A stretch of 64,000 nucleotides of DNA from an uncultured Eggerthellaceae bacterium (GCA_958454405.1 CAUEBO010000002.1:1-64000); one strand, 5' to 3'; counted from the first letter of the stretch, positions 7,963-17,483 are shown. Program-made: numbers and translations. Notes: generated from the letters alone by a model not told the origin.

Positions 7963-8757
7963 ATGATCGAGAGCACGCCTGCAACACAACGCGCGCGCCG
8001 CGCGCCGGACGCCCATCGTGGCGCCTTCGTCACGTTCGAAGGCGGCGAGGGCGCCGGCAAGACGACGCACATCCGCTTCCTCGCGGAAGCGCTGCGCAAC
8101 CGCGGCCGCGAGGTGCTGTGCCTGCGCGAGCCGGGTGGCACCGACATCGGTGAGCAGCTGCGCGCCGTGGTGCTCGATCCCGCCAACGAGGACATGGCCG
8201 ACGAAGCCGAGCTGCTCATCTACGAGGCCGCGCGCGCGCAGATCGTGGCGCAGGTCATACGGCCGGCGCTCGAGCGCGGAGCGGTGGTGCTCTGCGACCG
8301 CTTCACGGATTCCACGATAGCCTACCAAGCCGTCGGCCGCGGCCTGTCGCGCGAGTTCGTGGACCGCGCGAACCGCTTCGCATGCCAAGGCGTCCGGCCC
8401 GATCGCACGATCCTGCTGGTCACTGGGGGCTCGGCGCAGACCGGCCTCGCGCGCGCCACGCATCGCACGGGCGCCGATCGGCTCGAGCTTGCCGGCGAGG
8501 AGTTCCACGCGCGCGTGAACGAGGCCTTCCTGCAGATCGCCCGCGACGATCCCGAGCGCGTGCGCGTGGTGGTGTCGGGCGGCAGGAAATCGTCCACGGC
8601 CGCGGCCGTGTTCGCCGAGCTCTCCGACCTGTTCCCCTGGATGGCCGACGGCGAGGTGCGCGATCCCTCGTTCTTCGAGCGGCTGGACGTCCACCGCTCC
8701 CGCGTGGAGCGCTCGGACGGGCGCGCCGCGCGCGGCAACGATGCGCAGGCGAGGTAG
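7963..8757 (+). CDS. tmk: Thymidylate kinase
   Basis: 264 aa. Phosphorylates dTMP to dTDP for DNA synthesis. The P-loop GGEGAGKTT is at residues 27-35, the REPGGT motif at 55-60 and the DRF motif at 112-114, followed by DSTIAYQ, all standard for the family. The N-terminus has about 20 extra residues and the C-terminus about 40 extra basic residues compared with the usual ~210 aa, so a later start is possible, but AAGGAA precedes this ATG. It heads the tmk-holB-ricT cluster common in Gram-positive bacteria; holB starts two bases after its stop codon. Confidence 0.93.
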   Translation: MIESTPATQRARRAPDAHRGAFVTFEGGEGAGKTTHIRFLAEALRNRGREVLCLREPGGTDIGEQLRAVVLDPANEDMADEAELLIYEAARAQIVAQVIRPALERGAVVLCDRFTDSTIAYQAVGRGLSREFVDRANRFACQGVRPDRTILLVTGGSAQTGLARATHRTGADRLELAGEEFHARVNEAFLQIARDDPERVRVVVSGGRKSSTAAAVFAELSDLFPWMADGEVRDPSFFERLDVHRSRVERSDGRAARGNDAQAR

Positions 8758-8758
8758 C

Positions 8759-9913
8759 GTGGCCGACGCGTTCGAGAACATACTCGGTCAGCCCCAGGTT
8801 CGCGAGTTCCTGCGCGCCACGGCGGCGCATGATCGCGTGAGCCACGCCTACCTGTTCACGGGACCCGCCGGTTCGAACAAGACGCTGGCTGCCTACGCGC
8901 TGGCCCAGGCCGTGCTCTGCCCCCAGGGGGGCGGCTGCGGCACGTGCGACTGCTGCCGACGCGTGATGCGCAAGAAGCATCCCGACGTGCGCTACTTCGC
9001 GCCCGAAGGGGCGGGAGGCTATCTGGTGGAGCAGATCCGCGACATCGTGGCCGACACGGCGCTCGCGCCCATCCAGGCGAGCCGCAAGGTGTACATCCTC
9101 GACCGGGTGGACCTGCTGGGCGTGCAGGCGGCCAACGCCTTCCTGAAGACGCTCGAGGAACCGCCTTCCGACGTGGTGCTCATCCTGCTGGGGCGCACGC
9201 GCGAGAGCGTGCTTCCCACCATCGTGTCGCGCTGCCAGGTGGTGCCGTTCCGCTCCATCCCGGCAAGCGAGGCGGCCGGGATCATCGTGCAGAACACGGG
9301 GGCGGCGCGCGATCAGGCGCGCATGGCGCTGGAAGCGTGCGGAGGGTCCATCACGCGCGCCGTCGAATTCCTGAAGTCGAACGAGCGACTGGCGTTCCGC
9401 ACGCGCGTCCTCGAGGTGCTGGGGCGCGTGCGCGAGGCGGACGATTGGGATATCATCGGCTTCGCATCCGATCTGGTGGTGCAGGTGAAGGCCCCGCTCG
9501 ACGTGGTCCGCGCCGAGCTTGAGCAGGATCTGGCGGAGAATGCCGACTTCCTGGCCAAGTCTGCCATCCGCCAGATCGAAGCGCGCAACAAGCGCGCGCT
9601 CACGGCGAAGAGCTTCGAATCGCTGCGCCAGCTGACGGCCATCGTGCGCTCGTGGCTGCGCGACGTCCTGGCCGTGTGCGCCGAGGCGCCGGAGCTCGTC
9701 ATCAACGTGGACGCGCGCGCCGCGATCGACGAGGCCGCCGCGAACACCGACGAGGCGCGGGCGACGGCGGCGCTGCGCGCCGTGGTGCGCTGCGACGAGG
9801 CGATCTCGTATAATGTATCGCCTGAGACGTGCATCGACGCGATGCTGTTCGAAGTGAAGTACACGCTGTTCGGCAGCCGTTCGCCGCAAGGCGCACGCGC
9901 TGCGATACGATAG
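8759..9913 (+). CDS. holB: DNA polymerase III, delta' subunit
   Basis: 384 aa clamp-loader subunit. I chose GTG 8759, preceded by GAGG, over the in-frame ATG at 8741 that would overlap tmk. The AAA+ fold is evident: YLFTGPAGSNKT at 32-42 is a degenerate P-loop lacking the canonical GK[ST], as expected for delta', which does not hydrolyse ATP itself. Cysteines 54, 60, 63 and 65/66 form the zinc module. LKTLEEPPSDVVLIL and the SRC sensor-1 region follow. It is coupled to tmk upstream and to ricT 12 bp downstream. Confidence 0.92.
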   Translation: MADAFENILGQPQVREFLRATAAHDRVSHAYLFTGPAGSNKTLAAYALAQAVLCPQGGGCGTCDCCRRVMRKKHPDVRYFAPEGAGGYLVEQIRDIVADTALAPIQASRKVYILDRVDLLGVQAANAFLKTLEEPPSDVVLILLGRTRESVLPTIVSRCQVVPFRSIPASEAAGIIVQNTGAARDQARMALEACGGSITRAVEFLKSNERLAFRTRVLEVLGRVREADDWDIIGFASDLVVQVKAPLDVVRAELEQDLAENADFLAKSAIRQIEARNKRALTAKSFESLRQLTAIVRSWLRDVLAVCAEAPELVINVDARAAIDEAAANTDEARATAALRAVVRCDEAISYNVSPETCIDAMLFEVKYTLFGSRSPQGARAAIR

Positions 9914-9925
9914 GAGAGGTGCTCT

Positions 9926-11410
9926 ATGGTCCGGATTGCGCCGGTCAACTTATATTACAACCCGAAGACGCTCTGGTTCGACGCCGGCGAGCTGGACGTG
10001 CGCGCCGGCGACGGCGTGGTGGTGTCGACGGCGCGGGGAACCGAGTTCGGCCGCGCGGCGAACGATGCGTTTGAAGCCGAGGCCTCGCAGGTCAAGAAGC
10101 TCAAGACGCCGCTCAAGCCCGTATGCCGCATCGCGACGGAAGAGGACGAGGCCCAGGCGGCCGACATGGAGCGCAAGTCAGCCGAGGCGCTCCCAGTGTT
10201 CAAGGAGATGGCGGCCGAGGCGAACGGCGACATGCGGCCCGTGTCCGTCGAGTACCTGTTCGATGGCGACAAGGCCATCTTCTACTTCGAGGCCGAGGAG
10301 CGCGTCGATTTCCGCGATCTCGTGCGCAAGCTGGCGTCGCGCTTCCGCGTGCGCGTCGACATGCGCCAGATAGGCGTGCGCGACGAGGCGCGCATGGTGG
10401 GCGGCCTGGGCCATTGCGGCCAGGAGCTGTGCTGCAAGCGCATGGGCGGCGAGTTCTGCCCCGTGTCCATCCGCATGGCGAAGGAGCAGGACCTCTCGCT
10501 CAACCCGCAGAAGATCTCGGGCGTGTGCGGGCGGCTCATGTGCTGCCTTCGCTACGAGTTCGACGCCTACAAGGATTTCAAGAGCCGCGCCCCGAAGCAG
10601 AACTCCCAGGTGGAAACGCCTGCCGGCACGGCGAAAGTGGTCGATCTGGACGTGCCGCGCGAGGTCGTGTCGCTCAAGATTGACGGCGAGAAGCCCGTCA
10701 AGGTCCCGCTCGCCGATTTCGACCCCGCCGAAGAGGGCCAGCGCCCGAAGCGCGTGGGAGAGGAAGCCTGGGAGAGCGCGAACGCCAGCGTGGCGCTCGG
10801 CATCGTCGGCGACGGGAGCAACCTGCTGACTTCGCAGCTGACCGGCCAGGACAAGCTGGCCGATCCTGCAGCCGTGCGCAGGACCGGCAAGAGCGGCCAG
10901 AAGCAGAGGGGCGGAGGCGGCGACGGGCGCTCCGGCGGCAAAGGAGGTTCCGCCCGGAAGTCCGATTCGTCTGCGCAGCCCAGCCGCAAGCCGCGTCGGC
11001 GCCGTTCGACGAAGGTCGGCGGCGACGCGGGCGCAGTCGAGGCATCCGATGCTCAGAAGCCGGTTCAGAAGCAGAAGTCAGGCGCCCAGCAGAAGGGCGG
11101 CCAGGGCCAGCAGAAGAAGCGGCAGGGGCAGGCTGGGAAAAAGCAGCAGCCCGCGCGCTCGGGCGGCGAGCAGCAGAAGAAGCAGGGGCAGAAGCCCGTA
11201 TCCGGCGCGAAGATGGGGCCGCGTCCGGGCCAGAAGTCCTCGGGGCTCAGGCAGGGCCAGCAACCGGCCCAGGGCGGCTCCGGTGACGGCGAGCGCGCGG
11301 AGGGCGGCGGCCATCGCCGCGCCCGTCGGCGCAGCCACAAGGCGGGCGGCGCGGAAGGCAAGGGGGGCTCCTCCGCGACGGGGGCGCCGAAACAGCGTGA
11401 CGAAGGCTAG
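9926..11410 (+). CDS. ricT: PSP1-domain protein, RicT/YaaT-like
   Basis: 494 aa. Residues 1-270 match the PSP1/RicT family, cytoplasmic proteins which in Bacillus form a complex that binds Fe-S clusters and influences RNA maturation and development. The conserved cysteine pattern is intact: GHCGQELCC ... FCPVS ... GVCGRLMCC. From about residue 300 the chain becomes a low-complexity tail very rich in Gly, Gln, Lys and Arg, probably disordered and RNA- or membrane-surface-binding; this tail is longer than in Bacillus homologues. The position right after tmk and holB is the conserved context of yaaT/ricT and supports the call. Confidence 0.88.
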   Translation: MVRIAPVNLYYNPKTLWFDAGELDVRAGDGVVVSTARGTEFGRAANDAFEAEASQVKKLKTPLKPVCRIATEEDEAQAADMERKSAEALPVFKEMAAEANGDMRPVSVEYLFDGDKAIFYFEAEERVDFRDLVRKLASRFRVRVDMRQIGVRDEARMVGGLGHCGQELCCKRMGGEFCPVSIRMAKEQDLSLNPQKISGVCGRLMCCLRYEFDAYKDFKSRAPKQNSQVETPAGTAKVVDLDVPREVVSLKIDGEKPVKVPLADFDPAEEGQRPKRVGEEAWESANASVALGIVGDGSNLLTSQLTGQDKLADPAAVRRTGKSGQKQRGGGGDGRSGGKGGSARKSDSSAQPSRKPRRRRSTKVGGDAGAVEASDAQKPVQKQKSGAQQKGGQGQQKKRQGQAGKKQQPARSGGEQQKKQGQKPVSGAKMGPRPGQKSSGLRQGQQPAQGGSGDGERAEGGGHRRARRRSHKAGGAEGKGGSSATGAPKQRDEG

Positions 11411-11430
11411 CTAGGGGAGGCTTGCGAACC

Positions 11431-12885
11431 ATGAAGATCGATTACGAGATGCTGACGGACCTGTACCAGCTCACGATGGCGCAGGGGTATTGGGAAAGCG
11501 GGCAAGGCGAGACCCAGGCCTGCTTCCACATGTACTTTCGGGACTATCCGTTCAAGGGGGGCTTCGCCGTCGCGTGCGGCATGGCGCAGCTGGCCGACCT
11601 CGTAGACTCGTTCGCGTTCACGGACGACGACGTGTCCTACCTGGCCTCGCTCGACGCCCCGGGCGGCGGGAAGCTGTTCAAGAAGGAGTTCCTCGATCGG
11701 TTGAGGACGTTTCATCTGGACGTGGACATCGATGCCGTCGCCGAGGGGACGGTGGTGTTCCCGCATGAGCCGCTCGTGCGCGTGACGGGTTCCATCATGG
11801 ACTGCCAGCTCATCGAAACCGCTCTTCTGAACTGCGTGAACTTCGAAACGCTCGTCGCCACGAAGGCGGCGCGCGTGTGCCTTGCGGCCGAAGCGCCCGT
11901 GGCCGAGTTCGGCCTGCGCCGCGCCCAGGGCGCGGCCGGCGGCGTGTGGGCGAGCCGCGCGGCCGTCGTGGGCGGCTGCGCGTCCACCTCGAACGTGCTC
12001 GCGGGCCAGCTCTTCGACGTGCCGGTTTCAGGGACGCATGCGCACTCGTGGGTCATGTCGTTTCCCGACGAGCTTGCGGCGTTCCGCGCCTACGCGAAGG
12101 CGTTTCCGAACAACTGCGTGCTGCTCGTGGACACCTACGACGTGGAGCAAGGGCTGAGAAACGCCATCACGGTGGGGCTGGAGATGCGCGAGCGCGGCGA
12201 GCGCCTGACCGGCGTCCGCATCGACTCGGGCGACCTTTCCTGGCTTGCGAAGATGGCCCGGAGCATGCTCGACGAGGCGGGGCTTTCCGATTGCGGCATC
12301 GTGCTCTCCAACGATCTGGACGAGTACGCCATCCAGTCCATCCGCGACGAGGGCGCCCAGGTGAACTCCTGGGGCGTCGGCACGAAGCTCGCCTGCGCCT
12401 ACGACCAGCCGACGCTCGGCGGCGTCTACAAGCTCTCGGCCACGCGCGCTCCCGGCGAAAAGGCGTGGCGCGACCGCTTGAAGATTTCGGAATCGGTGGC
12501 GAAGCTCACCACGCCGGGCGTGCTCGATGTGCGCCGCTACTTCCACGACGACGGGCGGCTTGCCGGAGACATGGTGTACGACGTGAACGCAGGCGCAGGG
12601 GAGCGGGAGATCATCGTCGATCCGCTTGACGACCTGCGCCAGAAGAAGCTTGCGGGCAAGCGCTTCGAAACGCTGCTCAAGCCGCTCGCCCGCGCGGGCT
12701 CGACGGTCCTCGACCCCGACTTGCGCAACGCCTTGCCCGCCCGCGAGCGCGCGCGGGCAGGTCTTGCGACGCTCGACGAGAGCCAGAAGCGCATGCTCAA
12801 CCCGCACACGTATCCGGTCGGCCTCGAATATGGTCTTTTTGAGCGCCGCCGCGATTTGGTGGCGCACCTGCGCGGCATTGCGTAG
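11431..12885 (+). CDS. pncB: Nicotinate phosphoribosyltransferase
   Basis: 484 aa from ATG 11431; the AGGGGAGG site ten bases upstream favours it over an in-frame TTG at 11422. It converts nicotinate and PRPP to nicotinate mononucleotide in NAD salvage. Diagnostic segments are the N-terminal DLYQLTMAQGYW, the SGTHAHSWVMSF region holding the phosphorylatable His, RIDSGDLSWLA, and NSWGVGTKLACAYDQP near the phosphate site. The length fits the longer Gram-positive subgroup. It lies 20 bp after ricT and may be cotranscribed with it. Confidence 0.92.
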   Translation: MKIDYEMLTDLYQLTMAQGYWESGQGETQACFHMYFRDYPFKGGFAVACGMAQLADLVDSFAFTDDDVSYLASLDAPGGGKLFKKEFLDRLRTFHLDVDIDAVAEGTVVFPHEPLVRVTGSIMDCQLIETALLNCVNFETLVATKAARVCLAAEAPVAEFGLRRAQGAAGGVWASRAAVVGGCASTSNVLAGQLFDVPVSGTHAHSWVMSFPDELAAFRAYAKAFPNNCVLLVDTYDVEQGLRNAITVGLEMRERGERLTGVRIDSGDLSWLAKMARSMLDEAGLSDCGIVLSNDLDEYAIQSIRDEGAQVNSWGVGTKLACAYDQPTLGGVYKLSATRAPGEKAWRDRLKISESVAKLTTPGVLDVRRYFHDDGRLAGDMVYDVNAGAGEREIIVDPLDDLRQKKLAGKRFETLLKPLARAGSTVLDPDLRNALPARERARAGLATLDESQKRMLNPHTYPVGLEYGLFERRRDLVAHLRGIA

Positions 12886-12945
12886 TGTGATAGCGACAAG
12901 GAACCAGCAGGCCGGGCGCGAGCGCCTCACGGCAGGAAGGAAGCC

Positions 12946-13848
12946 ATGATCAAGATAATAACCGATTCGGTCGCCTCCATACCCGCCGATGCGGCGCGCG
13001 ATGCCGGCATCGAGGTCGTCACCTTGTTCGTGAACCGCGATGGCGTGGAGTACGCCGACGCGGCCATGGACCTGGATGCGTTCTACGCCGACATCGACGA
13101 CATGGTGGACGATATCCCGACATCCAGCCAGCCGTCCCAGCTCACGCTTGAGAACCTGTTCGAAGAGGCGGCCCTTGCCGGCGACGAGGTGTTGGGAATC
13201 TTCATCTCGTCGGAGCTGTCGGGCACCTACGAGGGCGCCGTCCGCGCCGCGCGCGCCGTGAAGTCCCGCAACATCGGCTTCACGTACGTCATCGTGGACT
13301 CCCTGTCGTGCGGCTACGACGAGGCATGGCCGGTGTTCGAGGCCGTTCGGGCCCGCGACGAAGGAGCCGACCTGGCGGGCTGCGCCGCTGCGGCGCTGGA
13401 GGGGATCCGGGCGACGCGCTTCCTGTTCACGCCCGAGACGCTCACGTTCCTGCAAAAGGGCGGGCGCATCGGCAACGCCGCGGCGCTCGTCGGCAACCTC
13501 ATCCAGTTGGCGCCCGTGCTCACGGTGAACGATGGCAAGGCCACCACGTTCGCGAAGGTGCGCACGCGCAAGAAGGCGCTCGACAAGATCGTCGCCACGT
13601 TCAAGAAAGACGTCGAGGAGCACGGCCTGAAGAACGTCGTCGTGCACTACATCGGGGACAAGGCCCCGGCGGTCGAATGGGCGCGCGAGGTCGTCGAGCC
13701 GCTCATCGGGCGTTCGGTGGGCGTTCTGCCGGTGAGTCCCGTCATCGGACTGCACGTGGGGCCTGCGGTGGGCATCGCCTACGAATGCGCGAGCGCCCTT
13801 GTGGGGAAGCTGAGCGGCTCGATCCAAACGAGCGCCAGCACGTCCTAG
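12946..13848 (+). CDS. DegV family fatty-acid-binding protein (first of two)
   Basis: 300 aa. DegV proteins bind a long-chain fatty acid between two domains; some (FakB) present it to the kinase FakA. Conserved ligand-cleft motifs are seen: ITDSVASIP near the N-terminus, TSSQPS around residue 62, SSELSGTY, VDSLSCGY, and FLQKGGRIG. The ATG has AGGAAGG upstream. A second DegV gene follows 66 bp later, so the pair is probably an operon of paralogues with different lipid preference. No fakA is in the window. Confidence 0.9.
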   Translation: MIKIITDSVASIPADAARDAGIEVVTLFVNRDGVEYADAAMDLDAFYADIDDMVDDIPTSSQPSQLTLENLFEEAALAGDEVLGIFISSELSGTYEGAVRAARAVKSRNIGFTYVIVDSLSCGYDEAWPVFEAVRARDEGADLAGCAAAALEGIRATRFLFTPETLTFLQKGGRIGNAAALVGNLIQLAPVLTVNDGKATTFAKVRTRKKALDKIVATFKKDVEEHGLKNVVVHYIGDKAPAVEWAREVVEPLIGRSVGVLPVSPVIGLHVGPAVGIAYECASALVGKLSGSIQTSASTS

Positions 13849-13914
13849 GCCTGCCGCGACGCGGTTCGGGCCGTCGGCGAAACGAACGAAACGAAGCGAA
13901 GGAAGGCACGTTAC

Positions 13915-14844
13915 ATGCAGCCCATGTGCAACCTCATCATCGATTCTTGCTGCGATTTGCCCTTCGAGGTGGTCGACAGGGAGGGCGTGGAGCTCGTCCG
14001 CTTCCCCTACGTCATGAGCGACGGGGAACACGCCGACGATCTGTACCAGGCCTCGTCGGCGCACGACTTCTACCAGGCGATGCGCAACGGCGAGGAGCCG
14101 ACGACCTCCCAGGTGCCCATGGCGGTGTACCGGGACGTCTTCCAGCGCGCCGTCGACAGCGGCGTTCCCGCGGTGCTTCTGAGCTTCTCGAGCGGGCTGT
14201 CGGGCAGCTTCGACGCCGCGGCGCTCGTGCGCGAGCAGATCATGGCCGAGCATCCGGAAGCCGAGCTCTACCTGGTGGACACGCGCCTTGCGTCGGTGGC
14301 CGAGGCGCTGCTCGTGTACGAGGCGCTGCGCCAGCGCGACAACGGGATGACGGCTCGCGAGCTTGCCCTCTGGGCCGAGGAGGCGCGCTATTTCGTCGAT
14401 GCCGAATTCATGGTGGAGGATCTCGAAGCGCTGCGGCGCGGAGGGCGCATTCCCAGTTCCGTCGCCTACGCCGGATCGAAGCTCGACGTGAAGCCGCTGC
14501 TCACCATCACCATCGACGGCAAGCTCGCCCTTGCGGGCGTGGCGCGCGGGCGCAAGAAGGGCATCAAGCAGCTGGCCGAGTACTACCGCAAGCGCAAGGC
14601 GGATTCGCGGCCCGGACGATGCGTGGTCATCGGCAACGCCGACTGCCAGAAGGACGCGACGCGCCTGAAAGACGAGCTCGAGAAGGACGACGGCAGCATC
14701 CTGTTCCTTGAGAGCAGCATCGGCCCCGTCATCGGCAGCCATGTGGGCCCCGGCATGATCGCCGTGGTGTTCTGGGGCGGAGACAAGCGCGAGGAGCTGT
14801 CCGTGGCGGACCGCATAGCGAAGAGGGTCAAGGGCGCAGAATAG
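13915..14844 (+). CDS. DegV family fatty-acid-binding protein (second of two)
   Basis: 309 aa paralogue of the upstream DegV protein. The motifs are NLIIDSCCDLP, TTSQVP, SFSSGLSGSF, VDTRLAS and DLEALRRGGRIP. The changed residues around the cleft (SCCDLP instead of TDSVASIP) suggest a different lipid or binding mode. There are two possible ATG codons two codons apart at 13915 and 13921. A dehydrogenase-like gene follows after 27 bp in the same direction. Confidence 0.88.
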   Translation: MQPMCNLIIDSCCDLPFEVVDREGVELVRFPYVMSDGEHADDLYQASSAHDFYQAMRNGEEPTTSQVPMAVYRDVFQRAVDSGVPAVLLSFSSGLSGSFDAAALVREQIMAEHPEAELYLVDTRLASVAEALLVYEALRQRDNGMTARELALWAEEARYFVDAEFMVEDLEALRRGGRIPSSVAYAGSKLDVKPLLTITIDGKLALAGVARGRKKGIKQLAEYYRKRKADSRPGRCVVIGNADCQKDATRLKDELEKDDGSILFLESSIGPVIGSHVGPGMIAVVFWGGDKREELSVADRIAKRVKGAE

Positions 14845-14871
14845 CCTGCGTGGCGAGGAAAGGTGCTTTTC

Positions 14872-15855
14872 ATGAAGAAGGCGTTTGCATATTCCGGTAA
14901 CGAGGCGATCGGCGCGATGGTGGCGCAGCGCCTCGAGGCGGCGGGGTACGTGCGCGCCGGCAGCCTGGCCGAGGCGGGCGTCGTCGTCACGTACTGTACG
15001 TCCCAGACCGCGCTCGAGGACGCTTATTTCGACGAGGAGGGCTTCGTGCAGGCTGCGGCGCCCGGCACGATGCTCATCGACTTGTCGCCGTCCACGCCGA
15101 GCTTCGCCCGCGAGCTGAACGCCGTGGCCGTGGTGAGCGATCTCGTGTCGATCGAGGCGCCGCTCGTGACGGTGGACGCGGCCTGCTCAGACGCCTTCGC
15201 CGACCGCGCGGACCTGGCATGCTTCGTGGCCGGCGACGAAGAGGGAGTCGAGGCCGCCCGTCCGGTGCTTGAGGCCATCGTCGGGTCCGTGAAGGACGCG
15301 GGCGGTCCCGGCTCCGCCCAGCTCGCCCGCGCCGCGTACACGCTCCAGGCCATTTCGCAGATCGTGTCGGCCATCGAGGCTGACGCCCTCTACCGCGCCT
15401 TCCGCCGCTCCTCCGCGCCCTTGGGCGCCGGCATCGGCCGGGCGGGAGCGACGACGCCCCTTGCCGAGCAGGTGCTGGATGCGGTGTCGTCCTCTCGCTT
15501 CGACGGCGCGTACACGGTCGAGATGCTCATGGCCGAGCTTTCGGCCGCGCTCATGGCGGCCGACGACATGGATCTCATCCTTCCCCAGGCCGAGGCGTGC
15601 CTGCACCTGCTCGAACTGCTGGCCGTCATCGGAGGGGCCGACAAGGCTCCGGCGGCGCTGGCGCTCGTGTACGGCGAGGAGGCCGCCTGCGCCGAGCAGG
15701 GCCTGGACTGGACGCGGGCGGAGCAGGCCTACGGCGACGGAGGCATGGGCGGCGAGCTCGAAGAGGGGATGGACGGCTGCGGCGAAGGGTGCGATCACGA
15801 TCACGGCTCCTATCCCGACTATCCGGGACCGTACGGCGCCTACTCTGCGAACTAG
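14872..15855 (+). CDS. NAD-binding 6-phosphogluconate dehydrogenase / hydroxyisobutyrate dehydrogenase-like protein
   Basis: 327 aa from ATG 14872, which has GAGGAAAGG upstream; an in-frame GTG at 14863 falls inside that site. The chain has the layout of beta-hydroxyacid dehydrogenases: an N-terminal Rossmann half with LIDLSPSTPSFARELNA, then the G.GSAQLAR helix where the catalytic Lys region normally begins, and an all-helical C-terminus. The N-terminal nucleotide loop (AYSGNEAIGAMVA) is not the canonical GxGxxG, so NAD binding is uncertain. The tail is rich in Gly, Asp, His and Tyr (CGEGCDHDHG) and might bind metal. Substrate unknown. Confidence 0.7.
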   Translation: MKKAFAYSGNEAIGAMVAQRLEAAGYVRAGSLAEAGVVVTYCTSQTALEDAYFDEEGFVQAAAPGTMLIDLSPSTPSFARELNAVAVVSDLVSIEAPLVTVDAACSDAFADRADLACFVAGDEEGVEAARPVLEAIVGSVKDAGGPGSAQLARAAYTLQAISQIVSAIEADALYRAFRRSSAPLGAGIGRAGATTPLAEQVLDAVSSSRFDGAYTVEMLMAELSAALMAADDMDLILPQAEACLHLLELLAVIGGADKAPAALALVYGEEAACAEQGLDWTRAEQAYGDGGMGGELEEGMDGCGEGCDHDHGSYPDYPGPYGAYSAN

Positions 15856-15856
15856 G

Positions 15857-15884
15857 GTTTCGCCGTTCTGGCGAACGGCGAAAC
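15857..15884 (+). terminator. 11-bp hairpin after the dehydrogenase-like gene
   Basis: Bases 15857-15867 pair perfectly with 15874-15884 around a six-base loop, starting right after the stop codon. No T-run follows, so this may be a transcript-stabilising or factor-dependent end rather than a classical terminator. Confidence 0.4.
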
Positions 15885-16025
15885 GAGTCGATGCTGCGGG
15901 CCGCTCTCGTGCCTCATCTCGACGCTTTTTCGCTTGCCCTCGCGTGCCGAAGCGCGCTCGGCTGCGAAACGCGCCGAGCCTAGGCGCGAGAGCGGCCCTC
16001 GCTGATTGATTTGGACCGGTGAGAT

Positions 16026-16991
16026 ATGGAAAAAAGCCTGCCGAATTCCTGCGGCTTGTGCCCTCGGGCGTGCGGCGCCGACCGCGCGGCGGGGGAGCGA
16101 GGCGCATGCGGTGCCGACGATCGGCTGGTGGCAGCGCGCGCCGCGCTGCATTTCTGGGAGGAGCCTCCCATCAGCGGCGAACACGGCAGCGGCACGGTGT
16201 TCTTCGCGCACTGCCCGCTGCGCTGCGTTTACTGCCAGAACGCCTTGATCGCCCAGGGGGAGGCGGGCGCGCCCGTGAGCGTCGACCGTTTGGCGCAGAT
16301 GTGCCTGGAGCTTCAGGCACAGGGCGCGCTCAACGTCAATTTCGTGACGCCGACCCATTACGCCCCGCATGTCCGAGCAGCCGTGGCGCTCGCGCGCGAA
16401 CGGGGCCTTGCGCTGCCGGTCGTATGGAACACGTCGGGATACGAGACCGTTGAAGCCGTGCATGCGAATGCGGGGACGGTCGACGTGTACCTGACCGATT
16501 TCAAGTACGCCGACGCCGAGCTGGCGCGGCGCTACTCGCATGCGCCCGATTACCCCGAGGTCGCCTTGGCGGCGCTCGAGGCCATGGTGAAGGAGGCGGG
16601 CGTGCCGGAGTTCGACGAGGTGGACGGCGAGCTGCGCCTCGTCCGCGGCGTGGTGGTCCGCCACCTCATGCTGCCGGGCGCGCTGGAGGATTCGAAACGC
16701 GTCGTGCGCCTCGTGCACGAGCGTTTCGGCGACGCGGTGCTGCTGTCGCTCATGAACCAGTACACGCCCGTGCTTGCAGAAGCCGCGAAGGCGGGCAGCG
16801 CGCGAGCCGTCGAGACGCTCAACCGCTGCCCTGAGCTCGCCCGGCGCGTTTCCGACGACGAGTACGAGCTTTTGCTCGACTACGCCGACGAGCTGGGCAT
16901 CGAGGACTACTTCTGGCAGCAGGGCGGAGCCGCCGAGGAGAGCTTCATCCCCGCGTTCGACCTGTCCGGCGTCCGAGCCTCGACGACTTGA
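16026..16991 (+). CDS. Radical SAM protein, PflX / pyruvate formate-lyase activating-enzyme-like
   Basis: 321 aa. The CxxxCxxC cluster motif lies at C63, C67, C70 (HCPLRCVYC), and a cysteine-rich N-terminus (SCGLCPRACGADR at 8-20, plus C28) precedes it, the layout of the PflX-type subfamily. NTSGYET and DVYLTDFKYAD fit the TIM-barrel SAM-binding strands. Family members resemble glycyl-radical activases, but no glycyl-radical enzyme gene is nearby, so the target protein or reaction is unknown. The gene appears monocistronic. Confidence 0.85.
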   Translation: MEKSLPNSCGLCPRACGADRAAGERGACGADDRLVAARAALHFWEEPPISGEHGSGTVFFAHCPLRCVYCQNALIAQGEAGAPVSVDRLAQMCLELQAQGALNVNFVTPTHYAPHVRAAVALARERGLALPVVWNTSGYETVEAVHANAGTVDVYLTDFKYADAELARRYSHAPDYPEVALAALEAMVKEAGVPEFDEVDGELRLVRGVVVRHLMLPGALEDSKRVVRLVHERFGDAVLLSLMNQYTPVLAEAAKAGSARAVETLNRCPELARRVSDDEYELLLDYADELGIEDYFWQQGGAAEESFIPAFDLSGVRASTT

Positions 16992-17483
16992 TTCCCTGCG
17001 AGACGCTACCGAAAGAATCCGGTCCACACCGCAGATGACCGAAAACGCGGTCGAATGCGCACTCGCCGAGCGCGAAACCGGGCACGCTAATTTCGCGACC
17101 AGGCGTTTTGTGCGACCAAGGCGCGCAAGGAATGCGAATCGGCCCCGCAGACTGCACATTCGACCGTGTTTTCGGTCATTTTTGATTTTGCCGGAGCCGG
17201 CTGGTCTTTGGGAGGATCCGTATCCTTCATGAGGAGGCTTCCCATGCAGCCCGACAGCAAGCGGATCGGCCCGAAAGGATGCGTGCGCCGGTGCGCCCAT
17301 GGCGGTTCGGCGGCAGACGAAGGATTCCGCCGCCGAACCAAGGTCGGCACGGGTCTGCCGCGGCAGGTTTCGCGCGCCGGCAGGCCCGATGCCGCTCGGG
17401 CGTGGGGAGGCGCTGCCGCGGGCGTTCGGTCGGATCGGATGAAACGCCCTGAAAGAGGATCGGCTCCCTTCAGGGCATGTTCG
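16992..17483. other. Intergenic region between pflX-like and DUF362 genes
   Basis: No convincing gene. It contains the large inverted repeat at 17035-17180. The left arm starts a plus-strand frame and the right arm a minus-strand frame with the same first nine residues apart from one (MTEN[A/T]VECA), but neither has a ribosome-binding site. The DUF362 gene reads towards this region and no clear terminator is seen. Confidence 0.5.
17035..17180. repeat. 27-bp imperfect inverted repeat with 92-bp spacer
   Basis: Bases 17035-17061 and 17154-17180 are reverse complements with two mismatches (the arm begins ATGACCGAAAAC). The right arm is followed by a T-rich stretch (tttttgatttt), so a plus-strand transcript could fold into a very long hairpin followed by uridines. 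No transposase is present. Confidence 0.6.

Noticed and set aside
12028..14742. 904-codon open frame on the minus strand
   Set aside because: It is antisense to pncB and both degV genes, which have clear families and ribosome-binding sites. Long antisense frames are expected at this GC content.
17087..17231. Short minus-strand peptide MTENTVECAVCGADSH... as a gene
   Set aside because: No ribosome-binding site, and its start coincides with an arm of an inverted repeat.
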